A DNA stretch of 64,000 bases, taken from assembly GCA_034189865.1 (NCBI GenBank), contig JAXHTV010000009.1, positions 44,011 through 108,010 on the forward strand. The letters run 5' to 3'. The translations under genes and the position numbers were made by a program. The stretch is from Pseudomonadota bacterium. Its GTDB lineage: Bacteria; Pseudomonadota; Gammaproteobacteria; UBA5335. Every line of letters starts with the position of its first letter. Positions within the stretch are counted from its first letter, which is position 1. This document shows, piece after piece, positions 54,547-62,330 of this stretch. The notes under the pieces were generated by a model. That model did not search any database and was not told the origin of the DNA. It saw nothing but the letters and a program-made list of their open reading frames with translations.

Positions 54547-55728
54547 ATGTTGAACGGTTTTTTAGACCTCCCGGTGTGGAGTGTCGTTCTGGTGATGTTG
54601 CTTATGACCCACGTCACCTCCAGCGCAATCACTATTTATCTCCATCGCCATCAGGCTCATCGGGCCTTGGATTTGAATCCGGCGTTGGCGCATTTTTTCC
54701 GGCTTTGGCTGTGGTTGACCACGGGGATGGTCACGAGAGAATGGGTTGCCGTTCATCGTAAACACCATGCCAAGTGTGAGACGGAAGAGGATCCGCACAG
54801 CCCGCAAATCTATGGTTTGCCAAAGGTGCTTTTCATGGGGGCGTTCCTCTATCGGACGGAATGTGAAAACACGCAAACGATTCAAAAGTACGGCCACGCT
54901 GCTCCCAACGACTGGTTGGAAAAGAATCTCTACAACCGCTTCAACTGGCTGGGCGTGGTTCTGATGCTGGCGATTGACCTGTTTCTATTCGGGCTGTTGG
55001 GGCTTGTGGTTTGGGGTGTTCAAATGATCTGGACGCCGTTTTGGGCGGCGGGCGTCATCAATGGTGTGGGCCACTATCTGGGCTATCGCAATTTCGAGTG
55101 CAAAGACGCCTCGACCAACATCGTCCCCATCGGATTGCTGATGGCGGGCGAAGAGCTGCACAACAACCACCATGCCTTCCCCAGCTCGGCCAAGTTTTCC
55201 CAGCGGCGCTGGGAGTTCGACCTCGGGTGGTTTTACATTCGTCTTTTGCAGGCGGTCGGTTTAGCGAGGGTGAAGAAAGTCTCGCCCAGGCCGCATTTGG
55301 ATCCAGCGCGCACCAAGGTGGACGGTGATACGGTGCAGGCCGTATTCATAAATCGTATGCATCTGTTGGCCGATTATGCGCGCAAAGTCACCATACCGGT
55401 GTTGCGGGATCAGTCCGGGGAGGGGCGTGAGATCGTGTTCGGTGAAGCCCGGCGGCTTTTGGTTCGGGAGCGCGGGCTGCTGGATGAGCACTCCTCCGCG
55501 AAACTGACGGCGCTGCTGAAGGATAATACGGCCTTGCGGACGGTGTATCAGTTCCGCGAGCGTTTACAGTCGATTTGGGAATCCACCGGCGCGAGTCAGG
55601 AGCATGCGCTGGTTGCGCTCAGGGAGTGGTGTGCCCATGCTGAGGCGACAGGCCTGGAGGCGCTCCACGATTTTTCGCAACGGGTTCGCTCCTACGCGCT
55701 GAGCGCCCCCCCGCGGGTTCCAGCCTGA
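54547..55728 (+). CDS. Membrane fatty acid desaturase with C-terminal ISL3-transposase-like tail
   Basis: Di-iron acyl desaturase of the stearoyl-CoA desaturase family, probably making delta-9 unsaturated fatty acids. The 393-residue product has three histidine boxes: HRHQAH (about residues 33-38), HRKHH (about 70-74) and HNNHH (about 205-209), among four membrane helices. After residue about 290 a soluble tail (RLLVRERGLLDEHSSAKLTA, REWCAHAEATGLEALHDFSQ) resembles the C-terminal end of ISL3-family transposases. I recall the same tail in Pseudomonas desaturases, so it is not a new fusion. It ends at a bidirectional terminator. Confidence 0.92.
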   Translation: MLNGFLDLPVWSVVLVMLLMTHVTSSAITIYLHRHQAHRALDLNPALAHFFRLWLWLTTGMVTREWVAVHRKHHAKCETEEDPHSPQIYGLPKVLFMGAFLYRTECENTQTIQKYGHAAPNDWLEKNLYNRFNWLGVVLMLAIDLFLFGLLGLVVWGVQMIWTPFWAAGVINGVGHYLGYRNFECKDASTNIVPIGLLMAGEELHNNHHAFPSSAKFSQRRWEFDLGWFYIRLLQAVGLARVKKVSPRPHLDPARTKVDGDTVQAVFINRMHLLADYARKVTIPVLRDQSGEGREIVFGEARRLLVRERGLLDEHSSAKLTALLKDNTALRTVYQFRERLQSIWESTGASQEHALVALREWCAHAEATGLEALHDFSQRVRSYALSAPPRVPA

Positions 55729-55736
55729 GCATGCCC

Positions 55737-55770
55737 ATAAAAAAACCCGCTTTATAGCGGGTTTTTTTAT
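55737..55770. terminator. Bidirectional Rho-independent terminator
   Basis: A perfect 15-bp stem (ATAAAAAAACCCGCT / AGCGGGTTTTTTTAT) with a 4-base loop lies between the convergent desaturase and rpmG genes. Confidence 0.93.
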
Positions 55771-55796
55771 GCTCGACGAGGTAGTGAAGCCAAGAA

Positions 55797-55952
55797 TTAT
55801 TTGATCTTGGCTTCCTTGTATACGACGTGCTTGCGAACCACCGGATCAAATTTCTTGATTTCCATTTTCTCCGGCATGGTGCGTTTGTTTTTGGTGGTCG
55901 TATAGAAGTGCCCGGTTCCAGCGGTGGAGACCAGTTTAATCTTGTCACGCAT
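55797..55952 (-). CDS. rpmG: 50S ribosomal protein L33 (cysteine-free form)
   Basis: Small protein of the large ribosomal subunit. Translation from the ATG at 55952 gives 51 residues beginning [20 protein letters not shown] and ending VVYKEAKIK. The CxxC zinc motifs of the other L33 type are absent. It lies 12 bp after rpmB in the same direction, the standard rpmB-rpmG pair. Confidence 0.97.
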   Translation of the reverse strand: MRDKIKLVSTAGTGHFYTTTKNKRTMPEKMEIKKFDPVVRKHVVYKEAKIK

Positions 55953-55964
55953 GGTGGGTTCCCC

Positions 55965-56201
55965 TTAAACCTTTTCGCCGCGGGCGCGCACTTGCTCGAG
56001 CACCGTTTCGATACCCAACTTGTCGATAATGCGGATTGCCTTGCTGGACACACGCAAGCGCACGTAGCGGCTTTCGCTTTCTACCCAAAAGCGCTGATAG
56101 TGCAGATTGGGCAGGAAACGGCGCTTGGTTTTGTTGTGGGCGTGGGAGACATTATTGCCCGTGCGCGGACGTTTCCCGGTCACTTGGCAGACTCTGGACA
56201 T
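55965..56201 (-). CDS. rpmB: 50S ribosomal protein L28
   Basis: Protein of the large ribosomal subunit. The start at ATG 56201, with GAGG 6 bp upstream, gives 78 residues beginning [20 protein letters not shown], and includes [20 protein letters not shown], the expected L28 pattern. An open frame extends upstream to 56327 but that part is the promoter region. First gene of rpmB-rpmG. Confidence 0.97.
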   Translation of the reverse strand: MSRVCQVTGKRPRTGNNVSHAHNKTKRRFLPNLHYQRFWVESESRYVRLRVSSKAIRIIDKLGIETVLEQVRARGEKV

Positions 56202-56241
56202 CACGAACCTCGTCGAATAAAAATCGCACAGAAAGCGGGCA

Positions 56242-56271
56242 TTTATAACAGACAATGCGCAAGCTGAGCAA
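56242..56271 (-). promoter_or_regulatory. Sigma-70 promoter of rpmB-rpmG
   Basis: On the minus strand TTGCTC (56266-56271) and TATAAA (56242-56247) are 18 bp apart, about 41 bp upstream of the rpmB ATG. Confidence 0.6.
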
Positions 56272-56323
56272 GCAAAACAGATGGCGCGGCCACGGCTTCG
56301 GTGTTGCCATGGTCCCTGTGTTG

Positions 56324-56998
56324 TCAAATCAGACCATGGTCGGCGAAGGAGAAACTCTCCGGGTCGCCGACGATGATGTGGTCCAAAACCCGCACATCGA
56401 CCAGATCTAACGCGCTCTTGAGCTGCGCGGTCACCCGCCGGTCCTCGGCGCTGGGTTCGGCGACGCCAGACGGGTGATTATGGCAAAGAATCACCGCGGC
56501 TGCATTGTTGGCCAGAGCCGAACGCACGACCTCGCGCGCATGCACGGTGGCTCCGTTGATCGTGCCCCGAAACAATTCTGCAAAAGAAATCACGCGATGG
56601 CGGTTGTCTAAAAATAAGCAGGCGAAAACTTCTTGTGGGTAGTCGCGCATTTGGGTGTATAAAAAGCGCTTGGTGTCGGCCGATCCGGTCAGTGCATCAC
56701 CGCGCTGCAGCGATTCGGACAGATGCCGCCGGGCCATCTCCATACAGGCTTGCAATTGGGCATACTTGGCGGGGCCTAATCCGGGCACGGCGCAAAAAGC
56801 CTCGCGTTCTGCTTTTAGGAGAGCTCGGAGTCCCCCGAATTCATTCAGCAGATCTCGGGCGAGATCCACGGCCGTGAGCCCGGCGCGGCCGGTGCGCAAA
56901 AAGATGGCGAGCAGTTCAGCGTCGGACAGCGCGGCCGGCCCACGCTCGATCAGTTTCTCTCGCGGCCGCTCCGCGTCTGGCCAGTCGGTGATAGGCAT
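56324..56998 (-). CDS. radC: RadC family JAB-domain protein
   Basis: Conserved protein long linked to DNA repair, though its role is disputed. The 224-residue product starts with the helix-hairpin-helix half ([47 protein letters not shown], about residues 69-83). It ends with the JAB/MPN metalloprotease-like half with [23 protein letters not shown] and the zinc motif HNHPSG (about residue 174). Its length is normal. It is the last of the rpmG-rpmB-radC group and is normally divergent from coaBC, but here the sigma-54 module lies between them. Confidence 0.95.
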   Translation of the reverse strand: MPITDWPDAERPREKLIERGPAALSDAELLAIFLRTGRAGLTAVDLARDLLNEFGGLRALLKAEREAFCAVPGLGPAKYAQLQACMEMARRHLSESLQRGDALTGSADTKRFLYTQMRDYPQEVFACLFLDNRHRVISFAELFRGTINGATVHAREVVRSALANNAAAVILCHNHPSGVAEPSAEDRRVTAQLKSALDLVDVRVLDHIIVGDPESFSFADHGLI

Positions 56999-57184
56999 AT
57001 TAGGAGTCTCTCAGTTGTTGTTGTATTTCTCTTCGAATGAGCAACCGGTTTTTAACATGGCTTAACCGGCAATGGCCATATGTTATGCGTCCGGGAAATT
57101 TCTGGATTGGCTGTTATCTACGGCTTCGATGATCCCGAAAGAGTTGCCGGATGCAGCAAGGATGGTGGAGTTGCTTAGTGTCAT

Positions 57185-57213
57185 TTGCGACGCAATAGAA
57201 TGACGTTCTATAA
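57185..57213 (+). promoter_or_regulatory. Possible promoter of the sigma-54 activator gene
   Basis: TTGCGA (57185-57190) and CTATAA (57208-57213) are 17 bp apart, about 44 bp upstream of the ATG. The rest of the 259-bp radC-activator gap (56999-57257) shows nothing else I can name. Confidence 0.4.
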
Positions 57214-57257
57214 GCCCTGCATATTGCAGACCGGGCGTACCGAAAGGAGTGGTAGCC

Positions 57258-58643
57258 ATGAGTGATGCCGTGATGGTGATCGACCGTATCCAAGGTGCGA
57301 CGGAGCAACGTGTCCATGGAATTCGTCAGGACAACTGGCATTTGGTTCGCGCCAACGATGCCGCCAGCGCCCGGCACTTACTGATCGATCAGGACTTGGA
57401 TGTCAAAGTGGTCGTGATCGATCTGAATGCCGTGGATGTCGGAGATGCGGCTGCGCTGATCGAATCCTCGCTGCGTATGACCGATCCACCGGTATGGGTC
57501 GTAATCGATGACGGTAGCTCGAGTGCCGAGACGGAAGAGCGAATCGATGCTTTGGATCCGTTTGCCATACTGAACCCCGACGTTCCCCTGAGCCGCCTCG
57601 GGGGAGCGATTCGTCGGGCGTTGGCGGAGTCGGATCGCAAACAGCGCAGTCGATCCTGCGATTCCGATATTGCCAAAAGACATCGGCCAGACGCGTTCCT
57701 CGGACGAAGCACCGCAGCGGTGGAGACGCGGGCGTTGTTGGAGAAGCTCGCCTCGATTCCGTTGAGTGCCTTACTCATAACGGGTGAGACTGGCACCGGT
57801 AAGAGTCTTGCGGCCCGTATCATTCATCACAGCGGACCGCGGCGTAACCAGCCGTTGGTGGAAATGAACTGCGCCGCCATCCCGGCGGATTTACTTGAAT
57901 CGGAGTTATTCGGCTACGAGGCGGGGGCGTTTACCGGTGCCACCGGACGTCGCCGCGGTTTGCTGGAGCAAGCGCACCGCGGGACCCTGTTTCTGGACGA
58001 GATCGCCGAGATGGATCTCACCCACCAAACGAAGCTGCTCAAAGCGATCGAAGAGAAGTGTTTTCGTCGCTTGGGCGGTGAACGGGAGATCCAGGTTGAC
58101 GTTCAGATTATTGCCGCCACCAATCGAGACCTGGCCAGCCAGGTGCAGGAAGGTGAGTTTCGCGCTGACCTCTATCACCGTCTTAACGTGTTCTCATTGC
58201 CTTTGCCGCCATTACGGAACCGGATCGAAGATCTGCAGGACCTCGTTCCGCCGATCATCGCTCACTACAACACCCAGGCCAACAAGCGGGTCAATCGGCT
58301 GGAAGAAAAGGGGTGGGAGAAGATTATGAACTACAGTTGGCCCGGCAACGTGCGTGAGTTGCGCAACGCATTGGAGCGGTGCGTGTTGCTGAGCGAGGGT
58401 GACACGCTCGCTCAGCAGTGGCTGCAGTTGGGCCACGACCATTTGCTGAGCCCGGGCGTCTCCGACAGCGGTTTCTTTATACCCATGGATGGCAGTTGCT
58501 CGTTGGAAGAAATCGAGCAGCGTATCCTTAACCACGCCCTGGAGAAAAACAACGGCAACATCGCCGCTACGGCGCGGATGCTGCAAACCACGCGCGATAC
58601 CATCCGTTACCGCCTCACCAAAACCCTGCAGACCTGCGAGTAA
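57258..58643 (+). CDS. Sigma-54-dependent transcriptional activator with degenerate receiver
   Basis: Enhancer-binding protein that opens sigma-54 promoters. With ATG 57258 (AGGAG 8 bp upstream) it has 461 residues. Residues about 1-125 resemble a response-regulator receiver: an Asp is in VVVIDLNAVDVGD where the phosphoacceptor would be, but the N-terminal acidic pair and the conserved Lys (here ILNPDVP) are missing. The AAA+ domain has GETGTGKS (about 175), GAFTGA (about 222, intact sigma-54 contact), GTLFLDEIAEMD and WPGNVRELRNALER. The C-terminus is a Fis-type helix-turn-helix (NIAATARMLQTTRDTIRYRL). No sensor kinase is adjacent. Confidence 0.93.
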   Translation: MSDAVMVIDRIQGATEQRVHGIRQDNWHLVRANDAASARHLLIDQDLDVKVVVIDLNAVDVGDAAALIESSLRMTDPPVWVVIDDGSSSAETEERIDALDPFAILNPDVPLSRLGGAIRRALAESDRKQRSRSCDSDIAKRHRPDAFLGRSTAAVETRALLEKLASIPLSALLITGETGTGKSLAARIIHHSGPRRNQPLVEMNCAAIPADLLESELFGYEAGAFTGATGRRRGLLEQAHRGTLFLDEIAEMDLTHQTKLLKAIEEKCFRRLGGEREIQVDVQIIAATNRDLASQVQEGEFRADLYHRLNVFSLPLPPLRNRIEDLQDLVPPIIAHYNTQANKRVNRLEEKGWEKIMNYSWPGNVRELRNALERCVLLSEGDTLAQQWLQLGHDHLLSPGVSDSGFFIPMDGSCSLEEIEQRILNHALEKNNGNIAATARMLQTTRDTIRYRLTKTLQTCE

Positions 58644-58665
58644 GGGTTCCCTCCTGACCCACTCG

Positions 58666-58707
58666 GGTGAAATCCCCCATGCCATCGGGGGATTTCACCG
58701 TTTTCTT
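58666..58707 (+). terminator. Perfect inverted repeat: terminator of the activator gene and/or upstream activator site
   Basis: Arms GGTGAAATCCCCC (58666-58678) and GGGGGATTTCACC (58687-58699) are perfectly complementary over 13 bp around an 8-base loop, followed by GTTTTCTT. It fits a Rho-independent terminator for the activator gene. Its centre is also about 98 bp before the predicted start of the next transcript, where enhancer-binding proteins usually bind. Confidence 0.7.
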
Positions 58708-58753
58708 GCCTGAATAAAGTTAAAAGCTGCGATAAAACAATAGCTTGAGAGTA

Positions 58754-58769
58754 TGGCACGCGTTCTGCA
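58754..58769 (+). promoter_or_regulatory. Sigma-54 promoter
   Basis: TGGCACG-N4-CTGCA has the invariant GG (58755-58756) and GC (58767-58768) separated by exactly 10 bases, and a perfect -24 half. Only one T of the -12 TTGC is changed. It lies about 59 bp before the coiled-coil gene and directly downstream of the sigma-54 activator gene. Confidence 0.78.
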
Positions 58770-58827
58770 TCCGAGAAGGTAAATGGTCGTCATGCCGATG
58801 GCCGGTTCACCAACCAAGGAGGAAATG

Positions 58828-59115
58828 ATGAGTGAGAAAAGCGAATTCACTCAGCGCTATGAACAGCGAATGAATGATCTCCAAGCGAACATCGATCTGC
58901 TCGCCGAGAAGTACAAATCATCCCGAGAACAAGTCAGCGAAACATCTCGCCAGGAGCTTGAGGAGCTCAAGCGACAGCGTTCGCTCCTGAACGAAAAACT
59001 GGACGAAATAAAGCAATCGGCGGACGGCATGTGGAAGGAGGTCGCCGAAGGCGTGGACGAGGCCTGGAAGGATCTCTCCTCTCACCTTAAACAATTGCGC
59101 CATCGGTTCGAATAG
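58828..59115 (+). CDS. Small coiled-coil protein, stress-response type
   Basis: A 95-residue soluble, highly charged protein predicted to be one long coiled coil (FTQRYEQRMNDLQANIDLLA; ELEELKRQRSLLNEKLDEIK) ending with a WKEVAEGVDEAWKDL amphipathic helix. It recalls the sll1863-type stress-response proteins, known to me only by pattern. AAGGAGG lies 5 bp before ATG 58828; the adjacent ATG 58825 is less well spaced. First gene behind the sigma-54 promoter. Function unknown. Confidence 0.82.
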   Translation: MSEKSEFTQRYEQRMNDLQANIDLLAEKYKSSREQVSETSRQELEELKRQRSLLNEKLDEIKQSADGMWKEVAEGVDEAWKDLSSHLKQLRHRFE

Positions 59116-59162
59116 GCCGCTGGCGTTCGGATGACACTTAATCAATCTGGAGAATTAACCCC

Positions 59163-59459
59163 ATGACTATTTCATACAAGACCCTGATCGCCTCGTTGTT
59201 CGTCGCCAGCACGCTGGGGTTGGCTGGCTGCCAGAACGGTGAAGCCGAAGAAGACCTTAAAGAGGATGTCAAAGACGCTTGGGAAAAAGTGGAAGACACG
59301 GCCGATGACGTCGGCGACAAGCTCAAAGAGCCGTTTCAGAGCCCTGCTGAAGAGGCGGCAGAGGATGTAGGTGACGCCGCCGAGGAAGTCGGCGAAACCG
59401 TCGACGATGTCACCGATGAGGTGAAAGACGAAGTCGAAGAATTCAAAGACAAGAAATAG
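59163..59459 (+). CDS. Acidic low-complexity lipoprotein
   Basis: A 98-residue protein with a lipoprotein signal: MTISYKTLIASLFVASTLGL ending in the lipobox LAGC (Cys near residue 23). The mature part is almost only Asp, Glu, Lys, Val and Ala in heptad-like repeats (DVGDAAEEVGETVDDVTDEV), suggesting an extended or helical anionic surface protein. Residue 2 after the Cys is Asn, so the outer membrane is its likely place. GGAG lies about 10 bp before the ATG. It follows the coiled-coil gene by 47 bp and may share its sigma-54 transcript. Confidence 0.82.
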   Translation: MTISYKTLIASLFVASTLGLAGCQNGEAEEDLKEDVKDAWEKVEDTADDVGDKLKEPFQSPAEEAAEDVGDAAEEVGETVDDVTDEVKDEVEEFKDKK

Positions 59460-59489
59460 TTGGCCGAGCGTGCTGATTGCCTTCAACAA

Positions 59490-59540
59490 AGCGTCGCCTT
59501 TCGGGTTGGGCAAACCTGGGCCCGGAAGGCGGCGGGGATG
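59490..59540 (+). repeat. Intercistronic hairpin
   Basis: GCCTTTCGGG and CCCGGAAGGC pair over 10 bp with one G-U pair around a short loop, in the gap between the lipoprotein and outer-membrane protein genes. No T-run follows. It may set mRNA stability or give partial termination. Confidence 0.4.
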
Positions 59541-59567
59541 AGAACCGATTAAAAAAGGATGAATGTT

Positions 59568-60155
59568 ATGAAAAAACAAATGACGATTTTAGGTGCAACC
59601 TTGGCGCTGGGTGCAACTTCGCAGGCTGGATGGGCGCTGGATCGGGTGCAGCCCTACATTGGCGCCAGCTACGTTTACAGTAGCGTCGACGACGTGAAAA
59701 TCGCCGGGGCCGACATTGACTTGGGCGAATTGGAAGATTTCGATCCCGATGAATTCGACGACAGCCGGAGCACCGGTAAAGCCGTGGCCGGGGTGCAAAT
59801 CACGCCCTGGTTAGGCGTCGAAGCCCAATACATTTACCTTGGCGAATATGAGCAGTCCGGTTTTACGATCGACGGCGATGCCTACGGGGCGGCGGCCACG
59901 CTCACACTGCCGTTGGGTGACTATGTGGGTCTTTTCGTCAAGGGCGGTCAGCTGTGGTGGGATGTTGATGTCGAAGGGCCTGGTCCGCTGGATGCCAGCC
60001 GCGACGGTTCCAATATCTTCTATGGGGTCGGAGCCGACTTCATCCTGCACGAGCACTTCGTAATCCGCACCGAGTACGAGCGTATCCCGATCGACAAGGA
60101 TGAGTTCGAAGCCAACATCGATCTCCTGTCGCTAGGGCTTCAGTTCCGGTTCTAG
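59568..60155 (+). CDS. Small outer-membrane beta-barrel protein (OmpA/OmpW-like)
   Basis: A 195-residue protein with a signal peptide (MKKQMTILGATLALGATSQA, cleavage after GWA) and alternating amphipathic strands fitting an eight-stranded barrel: VQPYIGASYVYSSV, GKAVAGVQITPWLGVEAQYIYLG, VGLFVKGGQLWWDVDVEG, GVGADFILHEHFVIRTEYERI. It ends LGLQFRF with a terminal Phe, the usual outer-membrane assembly signal. The first loop is acidic (LGELEDFDPDEFDDS). AAGGA lies 8 bp before ATG 59568. Exact family and function unknown. The 248-bp gap after it (60156-60403) holds no gene I can support. Confidence 0.85.
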   Translation: MKKQMTILGATLALGATSQAGWALDRVQPYIGASYVYSSVDDVKIAGADIDLGELEDFDPDEFDDSRSTGKAVAGVQITPWLGVEAQYIYLGEYEQSGFTIDGDAYGAAATLTLPLGDYVGLFVKGGQLWWDVDVEGPGPLDASRDGSNIFYGVGADFILHEHFVIRTEYERIPIDKDEFEANIDLLSLGLQFRF

Positions 60156-60403
60156 CCGGGTGTCCGACTAGGCCTGGTTTGCCGCCGAGCATGAGTCTCA
60201 AAGCCGCTTGGCGGCCAGCCGGCTCGTCTTATTCCGTCTTTCGGTGATCTCAACTGCAGGCGAATCGCCAACGGGTTTTGTCGTTATATGGTCCGACCTG
60301 GCTCGGCCAACGATTGCTTTCGCTGCGCCGCGTCTGGCAAGGGCAGGTGCTTTGCGCTAGCATGGCCACGCCCTGACTGTCGGGTTTTAAGTGGTATCGG
60401 GCA

Positions 60404-61621
60404 ATGAGCCAATCCCTTTTCAACCGCCGCATTCTGCTGGGCGTCACCGGCGGTATCGCCGCGTACAAAACGGCCGATTTGGTCCGTCGGCTCCGCGAGG
60501 CCGGGGCGGAGGTTCGGGTCGTGATGACCCCCGCCGCCACCGCTTTCATCACCCCGCTAACGCTCCAGGCGGTCAGTGGTCACCCCGTGCGGACCGAGCT
60601 GATGGATCCTTCCGCCGAAGCGGCTATGGGCCATATCGAGCTGGCGCGCTGGGCCGATACGGTGCTCATCGCGCCGGCCAGTGCTGATTTTCTAGCCAGA
60701 GTCGCGCATGGTTTTGCCGACGATTTGCTCTCCACAGTCTGTCTTGCTACCGCGGCGCCGATCGTGCTGGCACCGGCGATGAATCATTTGATGTGGCAAA
60801 ACTCGGCTACCCAGAGCAACGTTGCAGTATTACAAGGCCGTGGCGTCGTGCTACTGGGGCCGGCTTCGGGCGAGCAGGCTTGCGGTGAAGTCGGGCCGGG
60901 TCGGATGTTGGAGCCTGCCGAGATCGTCGCGGCTTTGGATAAAGCCAAAAGAAACGGTCCGCTGGAAAAACGGCGTGTCTTGATTACGGCCGGGCCGACG
61001 CGGGAGCCCATCGATCCTGTCCGTTACGTGACCAATCGCAGTTCCGGCAAAATGGGCTTCGCGATCGCTGCTGCTGCCGCCGCCGGTGGCGCCGAAGTGT
61101 CGCTGGTCAGTGGGCCGGTGCATATTCCCGTGCCCGCCGGGGTCGATTGTATATTTGTGGAAACGGCGGCACAAATGCATGGCGCGGTGCTGGAGCGATT
61201 AGAAAACTGCGATATTTTTATCGCGACTGCCGCTGTCGCCGACTACCGACCGAGCGAACCGGTTGGAAAGAAGATCAAGAAAGATCAGCCCGCTTTGCAA
61301 TTGGAAATGTCGCGAACGCACGACATTCTCGCAGATGTCGCTTCGGAGAAATTCCCGCCATTTACCGTCGGTTTCGCTGCAGAAACGGACAATGTTGAGG
61401 CCTACGCCGAAGAGAAGCGGCGCCGCAAGGGCGTAGATATGATCGCCGCCAACCAGGTTGATGGCGGTGGGCTGGGATTCGAATCTGACGAGAATGCGTT
61501 GCATGTGTTCTGGGAAGGGGGGAGTAGCGCTCTGCCCCGGCAATCCAAACAAACGTTGGCGGTCGCCCTGATCGAGCTCATCGCCCAGCGCTACGTCTTG
61601 AAACAGCAGTCAAGCCAGTGA
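60404..61621 (+). CDS. coaBC: Bifunctional phosphopantothenoylcysteine decarboxylase / phosphopantothenate--cysteine ligase
   Basis: Makes 4'-phosphopantetheine in two steps of coenzyme A synthesis. The 405-residue product has the flavin decarboxylase half (GVTGGIAAYKTADLVRRLRE, about residues 10-29; APAMNHLMWQN near 125, with the conserved PAMNxxMW) and a Cys of the active-site lid in SGEQACGEVGPGRM. The ligase half has ITAGPTREPIDPVRYVTNRSSGKMG (about 197-221) and ATAAVADYRPSE. It is followed by dut after 9 bp, the standard pair. Confidence 0.97.
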   Translation: MSQSLFNRRILLGVTGGIAAYKTADLVRRLREAGAEVRVVMTPAATAFITPLTLQAVSGHPVRTELMDPSAEAAMGHIELARWADTVLIAPASADFLARVAHGFADDLLSTVCLATAAPIVLAPAMNHLMWQNSATQSNVAVLQGRGVVLLGPASGEQACGEVGPGRMLEPAEIVAALDKAKRNGPLEKRRVLITAGPTREPIDPVRYVTNRSSGKMGFAIAAAAAAGGAEVSLVSGPVHIPVPAGVDCIFVETAAQMHGAVLERLENCDIFIATAAVADYRPSEPVGKKIKKDQPALQLEMSRTHDILADVASEKFPPFTVGFAAETDNVEAYAEEKRRRKGVDMIAANQVDGGGLGFESDENALHVFWEGGSSALPRQSKQTLAVALIELIAQRYVLKQQSSQ

Positions 61622-61630
61622 GGGTTCGAC

Positions 61631-62086
61631 TTGGCCAAGGTTGAATTAAAAATTCTTGATGATCGCTTGGGAAAAGAGTTTCCCTTACCGGACTTCGCCA
61701 CGGCCGGGTCGGCCGGGCTGGATCTTCGGGCATGTTTGGGTCGTCCGCTCGAACTAGAACCTGGTATGGCCGAGCTCATCCCTACCGGCATGGCGATTCA
61801 TCTGGAAGATACCGGATTGGCCGCTATGATTTTGCCGCGGTCCGGTTTGGGGCATAAGCATGGCATCGTGTTGGGTAATTTGGTCGGGCTCATCGATTCC
61901 GACTATCAAGGACAGTTGTTTGTCTCTTGCTGGAATCGCGGTCAGACCGCTTTTACCGTCCAGCCTGGGGAGCGGATTGCACAACTGGTCGTGGTGCCTG
62001 TCGTGCGGCCAGAATTTGAAATCGTTGACGAATTTCGGCCCAGCGTGCGCGGTGAAGGGGGGTTTGGTCATACCGGCCGTCGCTGA
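61631..62086 (+). CDS. dut: dUTP pyrophosphatase
   Basis: Hydrolyses dUTP to dUMP, preventing uracil incorporation and supplying dTMP synthesis. The start is TTG 61631, with GAGGG 6 bp upstream, giving 151 residues starting [20 protein letters not shown]. The five motifs are visible: GSAGLDLRA (about residues 26-34), [15 protein letters not shown] (about 69-83), [18 protein letters not shown] and the C-terminal [11 protein letters not shown]. The trimer family length is normal. Confidence 0.97.
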   Translation: MAKVELKILDDRLGKEFPLPDFATAGSAGLDLRACLGRPLELEPGMAELIPTGMAIHLEDTGLAAMILPRSGLGHKHGIVLGNLVGLIDSDYQGQLFVSCWNRGQTAFTVQPGERIAQLVVVPVVRPEFEIVDEFRPSVRGEGGFGHTGRR

Positions 62087-62185
62087 ACTTAACCCTGCCC
62101 TCTTTTTTCTATTTCCTTTAGCTCGCCTTTCAGGCTCCCCCGCTTTTTTCGCCGACCGCAGCCGGCCCGGAGCAGCCATCGCGCT

Positions 62186-62212
62186 TTAAGTTCACCTGGC
62201 AAGCGCCGATAA
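62186..62212 (+). promoter_or_regulatory. Sigma-28 (FliA) flagellar-class promoter
   Basis: TTAAGTTC (62186-62193), 11 bases, then GCCGATAA (62205-62212). The -10 box matches the enterobacterial sigma-28 consensus fully, the -35 box in six of eight positions, and the spacing is exact. It lies about 119 bp before the chemoreceptor gene. The rest of the dut-chemoreceptor gap (62087-62330) shows nothing else I can name. Confidence 0.75.
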
Positions 62213-62330
62213 ATCGCGTGGGTGAAGCTTGTGTGATTGAGCCTGATCGCACGACGGTGGATGAGTTTCCTCTACGAGGTAAAAGCGGGACGTTCCCCCG
62301 ATTGGGCCGGTTCTGGGTGAATTTGATGGG

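Noticed and set aside
59500..59530. Second GG-N10-GC pattern before the outer-membrane protein gene
   Set aside because: It lies inside a hairpin, lacks the TTGC half and is expected by chance in GC-rich DNA.
60250..60552. Minus-strand open frame before coaBC
   Set aside because: Arg/Ser/Thr-rich translation overlapping the start of coaBC; no start site or homology.
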